Part shown: piece after piece, positions 9,211 through 18,063 of the stretch
How positions within the stretch are numbered: the first letter of the stretch is position 1
How the letters are laid out: each line of letters starts with the position of its first letter
NCBI RefSeq assembly: GCF_029981845.1
Contig: NZ_CP104164.1
Location: 1,384,197-1,448,196, forward strand
Direction: 5' to 3'
From: Candidatus Bandiella numerosa
GTDB lineage: Bacteria > Pseudomonadota > Alphaproteobacteria > Rickettsiales > Midichloriaceae
Length of the DNA stretch: 64,000 nucleotides
Notes under the pieces: model-generated
Databases searched by the model: none
What the model was told of the DNA's origin: nothing
The model's input: the letters and a program-made list of their open reading frames with translations, nothing else
Position numbers and translations under genes: made by a program

Positions 9211-12200
9211 ATGTCATTATTTATTAATTTAAGAACATTTTCTGATTATTCTATTGGCAAAAGTGTAATTAAATTACCAGATTTAGCTCAACATTGTCTT
9301 GATAAAGCCATACCAGCTGTCGCTCTTACTGATTATAACAACTTATTTGGCTCATTGGAATTTTCTTTAGAATGCCAAAAAAAGGGTATTCAGCCCATTA
9401 TTGGAACAGTTATAACTATTAATTTTGGAACTTCGGAAAAGGAAATTTTTGCAGATATTTTATTGTTAGTAAAAAATAAACTAGGATATGAAAATTTAAT
9501 GAAATTAGTAAGTGATTGTTACTTGAACAGCCCACATAAACCCCATATCGTATTGAATAATTTGCTTGATAACTCCGAAGGTTTAATAATTTTATGTGGC
9601 AACAATGGTTCGCCAATAGAAAAGTTATTTTATTTAGGTAGAAAAGAAGAGACAAGGCAATTTATAGATACTCTCTTAGAAAATTTTAAGGAAAATATCT
9701 ATTTAGAATTAACTAGATTAGAAAATAAATTTGACTATGAGTTTGATAAATTCATTAAAGAAGTTGCTATAGACAAAGATATACCGATTGTTGCAACAAA
9801 TCCAACTTATTATATTAATCAAACAATGCAAGATGCTCTAGATGCGTTGATTTGCATAACTGAAGGTAGATATTTAGTTGAAGAAGAAAGAAATAAGGCA
9901 TGCTCTGATGGATATTTTAAGAGTATGCGTCAAATGCAAGAGCTATTTTCTGATATTCCTGAAGCAATAAGTAATACTGAGCTAATTGCAAGGAGATGCA
10001 CATTTTTACTGGGTGAAAGTAAACCGCTATTACCAAAATTTTATCCAACAAAAAAACAAGAAGCAAATGAATTAATTGATCAAGCAAAAGAAGGCTTAAA
10101 AGCTAGATTACATGGTAAAAATTATGATTCGGAAAAGCAAAATCTATACTTTGAAAGATTAGACTATGAGCTTTCAGTAATAAATAAAATGGAATTCGGT
10201 GGGTATTTTTTAATTGTTGCAGATTTTATTAAGTGGAGTAAAAATCAACAAATTCCTGTAGGTCCTGGCAGAGGCTCAGGTGCAGGTTCCATAGTAGCAT
10301 GGAGTTTGCAAATTAGTGACATTGATCCTATAAAGTTTGGCCTTCTTTTTGAAAGATTTTTAAATCCAGATCGTGTATCTATGCCAGATTTTGACATAGA
10401 TTTTTGCCAAGAAAGAAGGGATGAGGTCATAAATTACGTAAAGAAAAAATTCGGTGAAGATAAAGTTGCTCATATTATAACATTTGGAAAGTTGCAAGCT
10501 AGAGCTGTCTTAAGAGATGTAGGAAGAGTTTTGCAAATTCCATATGGTCAAGTTGATAAAATTTGTAAAATGGTTCCAAGCAATCCTGCAAACCCTATTA
10601 CACTTAAAGAAGCAATTGATATGGATAGGGAACTAAAACTACAAAGCAAAAGTGATTCATCTATAGAAAAGCTTATTTCAACTAGCTTAAAATTAGAAGG
10701 GGTCAATAGGCATATTTCAACCCATGCAGCCGGCATTGTAATAGGGGATAAAGAACTAACTAAAATAGTTGCACTTTATAGGGATTCACATACAACAATG
10801 CCAATGGTGCAATATTCATTAAAATATGCTGAAAAAATTGGGTTAGTAAAATTTGATTTCTTAGGTCTCAAAACTTTAACAGTAATTTCTTGGTCCTGTA
10901 ACTTAATTAAAGAAAGCGGTAAAAATTTAGACCTACAAGCAATACCACTGGATGATAAAAAAACTTATGAAATGTTAGGTCAAGGACATTGCATAGGGGT
11001 TTTTCAATTCGAGAGTTCTGGTATGAGGGAGACAATTAAAAAAATTGAACCAGATAACATTGGTGATTTAATTGCACTTGGCTCTCTATACAGACCTGGT
11101 CCAATGGATAATATACCAAGTTATATAAATAGGAAGCACGGTAGGGAAGAAATTGATTATGTTCATCCACTATTAGAGACAGTGCTGAAGGAAACGTATG
11201 GGATTATTGTATATCAAGAACAAGTAATGGAGATAGCACAAATTTTAGCAAATTACACTTTAGGGGAAGCTGATTTGTTAAGACGCGCTATGGGGAAAAA
11301 GATCAAAGAAGAGATGGAGGCACAAAGAAATAAATTTATTACAGGTTGTGTAAACAATAATATTCATAAGACAAAGGCCGAAGAAATATTTAATCTTGTG
11401 AATAAATTTGCTAGCTATGGCTTCAATAAATCTCATGCAGCTGCATATGCCTATATCTCATTTCAGACAGCATACCTAAAAGCAAATTACACTTTAGAAT
11501 TTATAACTTCCTCAATTAATTTAGAAATCGATAATACAGATAAAATTTACGTTTTTATAATTGAAGCAAAAAAATTCAGCATAGATATTCTCTTGCCTGA
11601 TGTTAATTCCTCAAAATCAAAATTTACTATCGAGGATAATAAAATTAGGTTTGGGCTCGCTGGTCTTAAAGGCGTCGGGAAAAAGGCTATTGATTTAATG
11701 GTTGCGGAGAGAGAAAACAATGGAAATTACAAAGATATTTTTGATTTTGTTGAGAGGTTATCAGATATCGGCTTAAATAAGAAAATTTTAGAAAACCTAA
11801 TTAAATCAGGTGCTTTTGACAGTCTTGGTATAAATAGAAACTCTTTATTGTTAAATATAGATATATTACTAAAACACGCTACATCCACAAATTATAATGA
11901 AGATCAACTTGATTTATTTTTTGATACATCTAGTAACTTTAAATTCAGGCCCAAGCTAGAAGAATTTGAAGAATTGAACGAAAAAGAAAAGCTAAGCGCT
12001 GAATTCGAATCTTTTGGATATTACATATCAACCCACCCTATCCAAAAGTATAAGTGCTTTTTTGATAAATTAAATATTTCTGAAGCAACTGATATAGATA
12101 AGATTGAAGCCTCAGTATCAAAAATAAAATTGATTGGGGTATTAATTTCAAAAAAAATTAGGTCAACTCCAAGAGGGAAATATGCCTTCTTACAAATCTC

Positions 12201-12582
12201 AGATTTGAGGGGGATTATAGATTTAGCGATTTTTGATGAGACCTTGCTCTACAATTCAAATGAATTTTTAGTGGAGGGCAATAGTTTATATTTTTCAACC
12301 GAAGTAAGAAAAGATAATGCTGGTGTACGAATTATCGCAGAAAGCGTTGAAGGAATTGATCAAGCTATTTTGAGATCAAATGTTAAGGCCAAAGTTAGCA
12401 TAAATAGTTTTGAACAACTGGAGTATCTAAAAGAAAGAGTCAATTATGCTTCTGGAATAAAAATTAAACTAAGCATAAAATTGGAAACAGGAGATGTTGT
12501 ATATTTTAAGCAAAAAAATAATATATTTATCAATTTGAGTGAGTTGCCTAATTTGCAAAGTATGGGTATTGCAAATTTATAG
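9211..12582 (+). CDS. dnaE: DNA polymerase III alpha subunit
   Basis: This 1123-residue protein is the replicative polymerase. The polymerase active site has PDFDIDF with Asp393 and Asp395 and the third acidic residue near Asp549 in VKFDFLGLKTL. Other family blocks include GPGRGSGAGSIVAW, HAAGIVIGDKE, LYRPGPMDNIPSY and GFNKSHAAAYA. The N-terminal PHP domain is recognisable, but its usual metal-binding HLRVHS pattern is replaced by NLRTFS, so PHP phosphoesterase activity is probably lost. Proofreading would come from DnaQ (51887-52570). The ATG directly follows the ruvC stop. Confidence 0.97.
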   Translation: MSLFINLRTFSDYSIGKSVIKLPDLAQHCLDKAIPAVALTDYNNLFGSLEFSLECQKKGIQPIIGTVITINFGTSEKEIFADILLLVKNKLGYENLMKLVSDCYLNSPHKPHIVLNNLLDNSEGLIILCGNNGSPIEKLFYLGRKEETRQFIDTLLENFKENIYLELTRLENKFDYEFDKFIKEVAIDKDIPIVATNPTYYINQTMQDALDALICITEGRYLVEEERNKACSDGYFKSMRQMQELFSDIPEAISNTELIARRCTFLLGESKPLLPKFYPTKKQEANELIDQAKEGLKARLHGKNYDSEKQNLYFERLDYELSVINKMEFGGYFLIVADFIKWSKNQQIPVGPGRGSGAGSIVAWSLQISDIDPIKFGLLFERFLNPDRVSMPDFDIDFCQERRDEVINYVKKKFGEDKVAHIITFGKLQARAVLRDVGRVLQIPYGQVDKICKMVPSNPANPITLKEAIDMDRELKLQSKSDSSIEKLISTSLKLEGVNRHISTHAAGIVIGDKELTKIVALYRDSHTTMPMVQYSLKYAEKIGLVKFDFLGLKTLTVISWSCNLIKESGKNLDLQAIPLDDKKTYEMLGQGHCIGVFQFESSGMRETIKKIEPDNIGDLIALGSLYRPGPMDNIPSYINRKHGREEIDYVHPLLETVLKETYGIIVYQEQVMEIAQILANYTLGEADLLRRAMGKKIKEEMEAQRNKFITGCVNNNIHKTKAEEIFNLVNKFASYGFNKSHAAAYAYISFQTAYLKANYTLEFITSSINLEIDNTDKIYVFIIEAKKFSIDILLPDVNSSKSKFTIEDNKIRFGLAGLKGVGKKAIDLMVAERENNGNYKDIFDFVERLSDIGLNKKILENLIKSGAFDSLGINRNSLLLNIDILLKHATSTNYNEDQLDLFFDTSSNFKFRPKLEEFEELNEKEKLSAEFESFGYYISTHPIQKYKCFFDKLNISEATDIDKIEASVSKIKLIGVLISKKIRSTPRGKYAFLQISDLRGIIDLAIFDETLLYNSNEFLVEGNSLYFSTEVRKDNAGVRIIAESVEGIDQAILRSNVKAKVSINSFEQLEYLKERVNYASGIKIKLSIKLETGDVVYFKQKNNIFINLSELPNLQSMGIANL

Positions 12583-12599
12583 AAATTAATTTGTATAAT

Positions 12600-13703
12600 T
12601 TAATCATACTTAATACTTTTGACCCTATAGCTTAGCGCTTCCGCTAAATGAAAATGATTTACGTTAATTGATTGTTCCAAGTCTGCAATAGTTCTTGCGA
12701 CTTTAAGAATTTTATTCATACCTCTCATAGAAAATTTAAATTTTTTCATGGCGATATGTAACATTTCTCTTGATTTTGTGTCCAGCACGATATGTTTGTT
12801 TAATTCTTGTCCTTCTAATTCGGAATTACTTGATATATTAGAATCATTATATCTTTTTACTTGAATTTCATTGGCTACGATTACTCTTTTTAAAACTATT
12901 TCCGAATCTTCACCTTCTTTCATATTCTCCAATTCCATAGCATTAATTTCTGGCACTTCTATTTGAATATCAAATCTATCAAAAAGTGGTCCTGAGATTT
13001 TATTTTTATATTCATCTACACATTTTGGAGCCCTATTGCACTGTAAATTACTATCACCATAATATCCACATTTACATGGATTCATTGCTGCAATTAGTTG
13101 AAAATTTGCAGGGTAAGAAATATGGTTATTCACCCTTGAGATAGTGACATTTCTATCTTCTATAGGTTGCCTTAATGACTCTAGAACATTTTTTTGAAAT
13201 TCTGGTAACTCATCTAGAAATAAAACTCCAAGGTGACTAAGGGTAATTTCACCAGGTTTTGCTAATTTTCCTCCTCCTATCATTGCTGGTAATGAGGCAT
13301 TGCAATGTGGCGCTCTGAACGGGCGATTTGTAATTAACCCCTCTTCTTCTAGCGTCCCAGATAGACTTGCAATTACACTAGTTTCAAGTATTTCACCCAT
13401 AGTCATTTGCGGTATAATTCCAGGTAACCTTTTTGCTAGCATCGATTTTCCAGAGCCTGGAGGTCCAATCATTATCATATTATGTCTCCCTGCTGCAGCT
13501 ATCTCTAGAGCTCTTTTGGCAATTTGTTGACCTTTAATATCTTTTAAATTTGGATATTTTTTTAATTCAACATTAGAGTCTTTTTTTATTGTTTTTGGGA
13601 TGTCCTGTTTACCCGTAAAATGATTTACAATTTCTATAATACTTTTTGCAGTAATAACATCTTCATTACCAGACCAAGCTACTTCTTGGCTATTATCTAT
13701 CAT
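12600..13703 (-). CDS. comM: ComM/YifB magnesium-chelatase-like AAA+ protein, C-terminal part of a frameshifted gene
   Basis: These 367 residues hold the AAA+ and C-terminal domains of ComM (YifB), a hexameric helicase-like protein that helps branch migration during integration of transformed DNA. Walker A is GPPGSGKSMLAKRLPGI, the Walker B region is LFLDELPEF, and the zinc-like cysteine block is NPCKCGYYGDSNLQC. The C-terminal block contains SMRGMNKILKVARTIADLE. It overlaps the preceding part by 11 bases in a different frame. Skipping one base after the CCT codon of TGTCCT joins the two into one product with GLVCP followed by MIDNSQEVAWSG, the expected continuation. A real mutation, a sequencing error or programmed frameshifting are all possible. 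Confidence 0.88.
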   Translation of the reverse strand: MIDNSQEVAWSGNEDVITAKSIIEIVNHFTGKQDIPKTIKKDSNVELKKYPNLKDIKGQQIAKRALEIAAAGRHNMIMIGPPGSGKSMLAKRLPGIIPQMTMGEILETSVIASLSGTLEEEGLITNRPFRAPHCNASLPAMIGGGKLAKPGEITLSHLGVLFLDELPEFQKNVLESLRQPIEDRNVTISRVNNHISYPANFQLIAAMNPCKCGYYGDSNLQCNRAPKCVDEYKNKISGPLFDRFDIQIEVPEINAMELENMKEGEDSEIVLKRVIVANEIQVKRYNDSNISSNSELEGQELNKHIVLDTKSREMLHIAMKKFKFSMRGMNKILKVARTIADLEQSINVNHFHLAEALSYRVKSIKYD

Positions 13704-14118
13704 AAGGACATACCAATCCTTTGTTTTTTGAATTTGTCCAAATTGCAGAAGGCAGAATACCAGTTACTTTATTTATTGTACTATTTAACGATAGTTCTCC
13801 AAGTATAACATAATTCTCTATTTCTTCTTGCGATATGATTTGCATTTCCACAAGAAGTGCAACAGCAATTGGTAGATCGTAGTGGCTGCCTTCTTTATTT
13901 AAATCTGCAGGAGCTAAATTAACCGTAATGCGTTTAGCAGGTAGTGATAGCCCCATACTGATAAATGCCGACCTAATCCTCTCTTTTGATTCTGCAACTG
14001 CCTTGTTGGCAAGTCCCACAATGAAAAAAGCAGGCAGACCATCTCCAATATGCACCTGCACTTCAACTTCTTCTACTTTTAATCCCAAAAAAGAGACGGT
14101 ATAAACTCTTGATACCAT
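13693..14118 (-). CDS. comM: ComM/YifB N-terminal domain, other part of the frameshifted gene
   Basis: These 141 residues form the N-terminal, Lon-protease-like S5 domain of ComM/YifB: SFLGLKVEEVEVQVHIGDGLP, VGLANKAVAESKERIRSA and ITVNLAPADLNKEGSHYDLPIA are family signatures. ATG at 14118 (MVSRVYTV) fits the family start better than the upstream TTG at 14178. The frame ends in TAA at 13693-13695, inside the start of the second part. On its own it lacks the ATPase domain. Full-length ComM is about 500 residues, matching the sum of the two parts. Confidence 0.85.
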   Translation of the reverse strand: MVSRVYTVSFLGLKVEEVEVQVHIGDGLPAFFIVGLANKAVAESKERIRSAFISMGLSLPAKRITVNLAPADLNKEGSHYDLPIAVALLVEMQIISQEEIENYVILGELSLNSTINKVTGILPSAIWTNSKNKGLVCPYDR

Positions 14119-14257
14119 TATTTTCAAACCTAACCTATTACAGTAAATGAAAATAATATCAATTTGACAAACCTTCAAGTTAATTTATGGTTGTAGTAAT
14201 TAAAATTAACAAAACCACATAGTAAAAGCTTACGTGCCTACCACTAATACCAATTGC

Positions 14258-14842
14258 TTAATTAATATCAATATTTTGTTTTAAACCTATTCCGCTTAAA
14301 ATTTTATAAGTTTCATGTACAGGTAGTCCTATAACATTGCTGGGGTGACCACTTATCCAGCTTATATAAGCACCTGCCATGCCTTGCAACGCATATCCTC
14401 CAGATTTGTCTTTCCACTCGTTTGATTTGACTAAATTATCAATTTCTTGATTTGTAAGTAACTTAAATTTTAATTTTGTTTGTACTACTTTTTTTATGCA
14501 TTTTTCACCTTTTATGATGCATATACCAGTATATACAACATGCCTCCTACCAGATAGCAATTTTAGGTATTTGATAGCTTCTATTTCATCTTTTGGCTTA
14601 GGAATTATTAACCTACCTCTTGCTACGATTGTGTCAGCTCCAAGTATGATGCTATCAGGAAATTGCTCATGTATTTTTACTGCTTTTTCTAAAGCTAATC
14701 TCTCAGCCAATTTTGCAGGCAATTCTCTTGTTTTCGGAGTCTCATCGATATTAGCAGGTACTATTTGATCTGGTTCATACCCAATACTTTTAAGCAAATC
14801 TATTCTTCTGGGTGAAGATGATGCAAGTACAAATTTATACAT
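14258..14842 (-). CDS. maf: Maf-like nucleotide pyrophosphatase
   Basis: This 194-residue protein belongs to the Maf/HAM1-like superfamily that hydrolyses non-canonical nucleoside triphosphates to monophosphates. Conserved motifs are LASSSPRRIDLLKSIG at the N terminus, ANIDETPKTRELPAKLA, the catalytic ILGADTIVARG and the GRRHVVYTGI segment. Length is normal. It follows infA by six bases on the same strand, an infA-maf pairing that suggests cotranscription. Which nucleotides it prefers (dTTP/UTP or m7GTP class) is not resolved here. Confidence 0.95.
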   Translation of the reverse strand: MYKFVLASSSPRRIDLLKSIGYEPDQIVPANIDETPKTRELPAKLAERLALEKAVKIHEQFPDSIILGADTIVARGRLIIPKPKDEIEAIKYLKLLSGRRHVVYTGICIIKGEKCIKKVVQTKLKFKLLTNQEIDNLVKSNEWKDKSGGYALQGMAGAYISWISGHPSNVIGLPVHETYKILSGIGLKQNIDIN

Positions 14843-14848
14843 ATATAG

Positions 14849-15064
14849 TTAATGCCTATGACTAACTCTGCCTTTTGTTAAATCATATGGAGTCATTTCC
14901 ACCGTCACTTCATCTCCCGCCAATACTCTGATTCTATTTTTTCTCATTTTCCCTGAGGTATATGCAATTATTTGATGACCGTTCTCAAGTTCTACTCTAA
15001 AAGTTGCATTAGGCAACAACTCTATAACCTTCCCTCTTATTTCGATGATGTCATCTTTTGCCAT
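14849..15064 (-). CDS. infA: Translation initiation factor IF-1
   Basis: This 71-residue OB-fold protein is a clear IF-1: it begins MAKDDIIEIRGKV and contains VELENGHQIIAYTSGKMRKN, IRVLAGDEVTVEMTPYDL and a terminal KGRVSHRH. It binds the ribosomal A site during initiation. It is probably the first gene of an infA-maf unit. A divergent spacer of 138 bases separates it from trxA. Confidence 0.98.
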   Translation of the reverse strand: MAKDDIIEIRGKVIELLPNATFRVELENGHQIIAYTSGKMRKNRIRVLAGDEVTVEMTPYDLTKGRVSHRH

Positions 15065-15202
15065 AACTAGAAAACAACTATAAATTATTTATATGATTAG
15101 ACTATACTTTATAGACTTTATTACGAATATTTCAACTACATATTGACATTTATTTTAACATTTAATAGCATCTAGCCTAGAATTTAATATTTTGAAGATA
15201 TA

Positions 15203-15538
15203 ATGTTACCGGTCACAGATAAAGATTTTCATCAAGAAATTGAAAAATACAGAGGTATATCGATAGTTGATTTTTGGGCAGAATGGTGTGCTCCTTGCAA
15301 AGTTTTTTTGCCAATAGTGCGAGATGTTTCTGACACAATTGAAGCTAGAGTGAAGGTAATGTCAATGAATATTGACGAGTGTCCTGAAACACCAGCTAAA
15401 TTAGGTATAAGAAGTATACCTACTTTGATGATGTTTAGGGATGGAAAACTTATTGACACTAAGATTGGCACAATGCAAAAGACTGCGCTTATTGAGTGGA
15501 TTGAAAAAAACGTGGAAGAATATGAGGCATCTAAATAG
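15203..15538 (+). CDS. trxA: Thioredoxin
   Basis: This 111-residue protein has the thioredoxin fold with the redox motif WCAPC (Cys29 and Cys32), preceded by IVDFWAEW and followed by the cis-proline segment IRSIPTLMMF. There is no signal peptide, so it acts in the cytoplasm. The canonical CGPC is CAPC here, a variant seen in many thioredoxin-like proteins. It lies 25 bases upstream of ccoG and may share its transcript. Confidence 0.94.
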   Translation: MLPVTDKDFHQEIEKYRGISIVDFWAEWCAPCKVFLPIVRDVSDTIEARVKVMSMNIDECPETPAKLGIRSIPTLMMFRDGKLIDTKIGTMQKTALIEWIEKNVEEYEASK

Positions 15539-15563
15539 AGAGGTGCTGTTTTAAAAAATTTAA

Positions 15564-16940
15564 ATGACTTCTGGAACAGGCAAAGTTTATCCTCAATCTG
15601 TTAGCGGTAAGTATAGGTCAATTAAGAATAGCGTAAATTACGCTTTATTGTTTGTATATTTTTTTGGCTCCTGGATTAGGTGGAACAGAGAACAAGGATT
15701 GCCTAATCAAGCTATTATGATTGATTTACCTGCGAGAAAAGGCTACTTCTTTGGTTTACAAATCTGGTCTGATGAAATTTATTATATCACTATAATTTTG
15801 ATTTTATCTGCCTTGGCATTATTTATCTTCACAACACTTTATGGAAGACTTTGGTGCGGCTACACTTGCCCTCAAACAGTATTTACTGATTTTTTTATAA
15901 AAATTGAAACTTTTTTTCAGGGAGATAGAAATAATCGTATTCGACTAGATGAATCTTACCTTTCGAAAGAAAAGTTTATAAAAAAATCTCTAACTTATCT
16001 AACTTGGCTATTACTTGCATTCATTTTCGCTTTCAGCTGGGTGGCATATTTTCAAGATGTTTTTGATTTAACCATAAATGTTATTAATCTTGATTTAACT
16101 TTTTCTACTAAAATCTGGTTAATATCACTTACATTTGCAACTTTTATCTTTGCTGGATTTTTAAGAGAAAAGGTTTGTATATATATGTGCCCATATGGAA
16201 GATTTCAATCTGCAATGATTGAAAATAACACAAAATTAGTGACATACAACCATTATAGAGGTGAACCCAGAGGAAAACAATTGGAGCAAAAAACTGGAGA
16301 TTGCATTGATTGTTTTAGGTGTGTTTTAGTATGTCCTACAGGAATAGATATAAGGGATGGATTGCAAATGGAATGTATAGGGTGTGGGCTATGTGTTGAT
16401 GCTTGTAATCAAGTGATGGAAAAGATAGGCAAAGAAAAAAATCTTATTTTATATACTAGTTTTAACGCTTTAAAAAATGGGCTAACTGATGAAAAATTAA
16501 TAAAAAAAATATTTAAAGTTAAAAATCTTCTTTATGGAGCTATCTTTGTTATTTTCACAACTTTTGCAATAAATAATTTGATGAATAAATCAGATATAAA
16601 TCTCGTATTGATAAAAGAAAGGGCTCCACTTTTTACTATAACACCAAATGGACAAATACGTAATTCGTATACATTAAAAATCCAGAATAAATCTGCAAGA
16701 CCTAGGAAATTCATAATTTATGCAGAGAGTCTAGAACCATATGAAATCAAAATACAAAGTAATGATGAGTGTTTTGAAAAAAAATGCTTTATAAATTTAG
16801 ATCCAGAACTGGAGGACGAATTCAAAATCTTTATTTGGTCAAACAACAATTTGCTACATGAAAAGATTTTTTATTTAATTTTAAAGGATATTGAAAATGA
16901 TAAAATATATAAGGAAAAAAATATGTTTATTTTTAATTAA
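15564..16940 (+). CDS. ccoG: Cytochrome c oxidase accessory protein CcoG (FixG/RdxA)
   Basis: This 458-residue membrane iron-sulfur protein helps deliver copper during assembly of cbb3-type cytochrome oxidase. An N-terminal hydrophobic region is followed by YGRLWCGYTCPQTVFTDFF, more membrane segments, then two ferredoxin-like clusters: CIDCFRCVLVCP and CIGCGLCVDAC. The C-terminal immunoglobulin-like domain starts around residue 350 (YTLKIQNKSARPRKF). No cbb3 oxidase genes are in the window, but a FixH-like small protein is encoded at 55375-55863. It heads a same-strand run ccoG-dsbB-coq7. Confidence 0.96.
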   Translation: MTSGTGKVYPQSVSGKYRSIKNSVNYALLFVYFFGSWIRWNREQGLPNQAIMIDLPARKGYFFGLQIWSDEIYYITIILILSALALFIFTTLYGRLWCGYTCPQTVFTDFFIKIETFFQGDRNNRIRLDESYLSKEKFIKKSLTYLTWLLLAFIFAFSWVAYFQDVFDLTINVINLDLTFSTKIWLISLTFATFIFAGFLREKVCIYMCPYGRFQSAMIENNTKLVTYNHYRGEPRGKQLEQKTGDCIDCFRCVLVCPTGIDIRDGLQMECIGCGLCVDACNQVMEKIGKEKNLILYTSFNALKNGLTDEKLIKKIFKVKNLLYGAIFVIFTTFAINNLMNKSDINLVLIKERAPLFTITPNGQIRNSYTLKIQNKSARPRKFIIYAESLEPYEIKIQSNDECFEKKCFINLDPELEDEFKIFIWSNNNLLHEKIFYLILKDIENDKIYKEKNMFIFN

Positions 16941-16955
16941 TGTTTTATAAAAATC

Positions 16956-17447
16956 ATGTTGGACAAGATTTTCTCAAATAAAAAAATTATCATTTTATTT
17001 CTTAGTCTGATTCCTTTAGCAATTGTATACATATCAGAATATTTTTTTGAAATTCTACCCTGCAAATTATGCATCTATCAGAGAATTCCATATATTATAA
17101 TAGGAATCATCACTATAGCCAACATATTGAAGTTATTCAAAAATGCACTTAATAAAATTATCAACCTTACAATTGAAATTTTATTGATAATTAATTTTTC
17201 AATTGCGATTTTTCATTACGGAATAGAAAAGAGATTTCTTAGATTTCAAAGTAATTGTATAAACAATCTCAAAGATGCCCAAAATTTTGAGGATTATAAA
17301 AAAATGTTAGCAAATCAAGATTATATTCTTTGCGATCAAGTGAGTTATGAATTTTTTGGTGTGCCAATTAGTATATGGAATGCAATATATGCTTTCATTT
17401 TCTTTTTATTAGTAATAAAATTTAACAAAAATGGTGATTTAAAATGA
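16956..17447 (+). CDS. dsbB: DsbB-family disulfide bond formation protein
   Basis: This 163-residue protein has about four hydrophobic helices. The first periplasmic loop carries the DsbB signature LPCKLCIYQR with Cys36 and Cys39, and the second periplasmic loop carries a second cysteine pair (QSNCINN and YILCDQ), followed by FFGVPISIWN. DsbB passes electrons from DsbA to ubiquinone in the inner membrane. Its stop codon overlaps the coq7 start by four bases (ATGA), which links it functionally to a ubiquinone synthesis gene. A DsbA partner is not visible in this window. Confidence 0.9.
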   Translation: MLDKIFSNKKIIILFLSLIPLAIVYISEYFFEILPCKLCIYQRIPYIIIGIITIANILKLFKNALNKIINLTIEILLIINFSIAIFHYGIEKRFLRFQSNCINNLKDAQNFEDYKKMLANQDYILCDQVSYEFFGVPISIWNAIYAFIFFLLVIKFNKNGDLK

Positions 17448-17974
17448 GTAAAAAGAATGACAAAAATTTTATAGAGCAGGTCATTAGAGTCAACCATGCT
17501 GGCGAATTTGGCGCAAAAAGAATATATGAAGGGCAAATAAAATATTTAAAAAATGATGACGATTTAGAAACTGTGAAACATATGTATAATCAGGAACTTG
17601 AGCATTTGGATTTTTTTAACAAGGAGCTAATCAACAGAGATATTAGACCTACACTTTTGATGCCTTTATGGAATAAACTTGGCTTTCTACTTGGTGCTGT
17701 TACTGCAAAAATGGGTACTAAATCTGCAATGGCATGTACAGTAGCAGTTGAAGAGGTTATTGAAGAACATTATCAGCAACAAATTGAAAAATTGAAAAAA
17801 AATCCAAAAGAAAAGGCATTACTTAATAAAATTAAAAAATTCCAACAAGAGGAAGCTGAGCACAAAGAAATAGGAATAAAGCATGACGCTCTAGAGTCAC
17901 CAGGATATACAATATTAAATACTTGCATAAAAAGAGCTAGTAAATGCGCTATTTGGTTGAGTAAAAGATTTTAG
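17444..17974 (+). CDS. coq7: Demethoxyubiquinone hydroxylase Coq7
   Basis: This 176-residue di-iron protein catalyses a late hydroxylation in ubiquinone synthesis. The ferritin-like metal ligands are visible as two EXXH motifs and partner glutamates: RVNHAGEFGA, NQELEHLDFF, VEEVIEEHY and EEAEHKEIG. The C terminus is hydrophobic (CIKRASKCAIWLSKRF), consistent with membrane association. Its start overlaps the dsbB stop codon. A UbiH-type hydroxylase (21066-22256) and a COQ10-like protein (55865-56311) in the same window serve the same pathway. Confidence 0.96.
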   Translation: MSKKNDKNFIEQVIRVNHAGEFGAKRIYEGQIKYLKNDDDLETVKHMYNQELEHLDFFNKELINRDIRPTLLMPLWNKLGFLLGAVTAKMGTKSAMACTVAVEEVIEEHYQQQIEKLKKNPKEKALLNKIKKFQQEEAEHKEIGIKHDALESPGYTILNTCIKRASKCAIWLSKRF

Positions 17975-18063
17975 GGCACCGTCAAGTTAAACGTACCTAG
18001 GGTAATGCTATAAAATACAGTAATCTTGTTTTTCTTATTTAAATGTATTTGCACTACATGATT

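Noticed and set aside
13300..13530. 76-codon plus-strand open frame in comM
   Set aside because: Antisense shadow of the ComM ATPase domain.
17975..18063. Degenerate second copy of the palindromic element between coq7 and murA
   Set aside because: Only a short stretch (ACCTAGGGTAATGCTATA) resembles the right arm, and no left arm is present.
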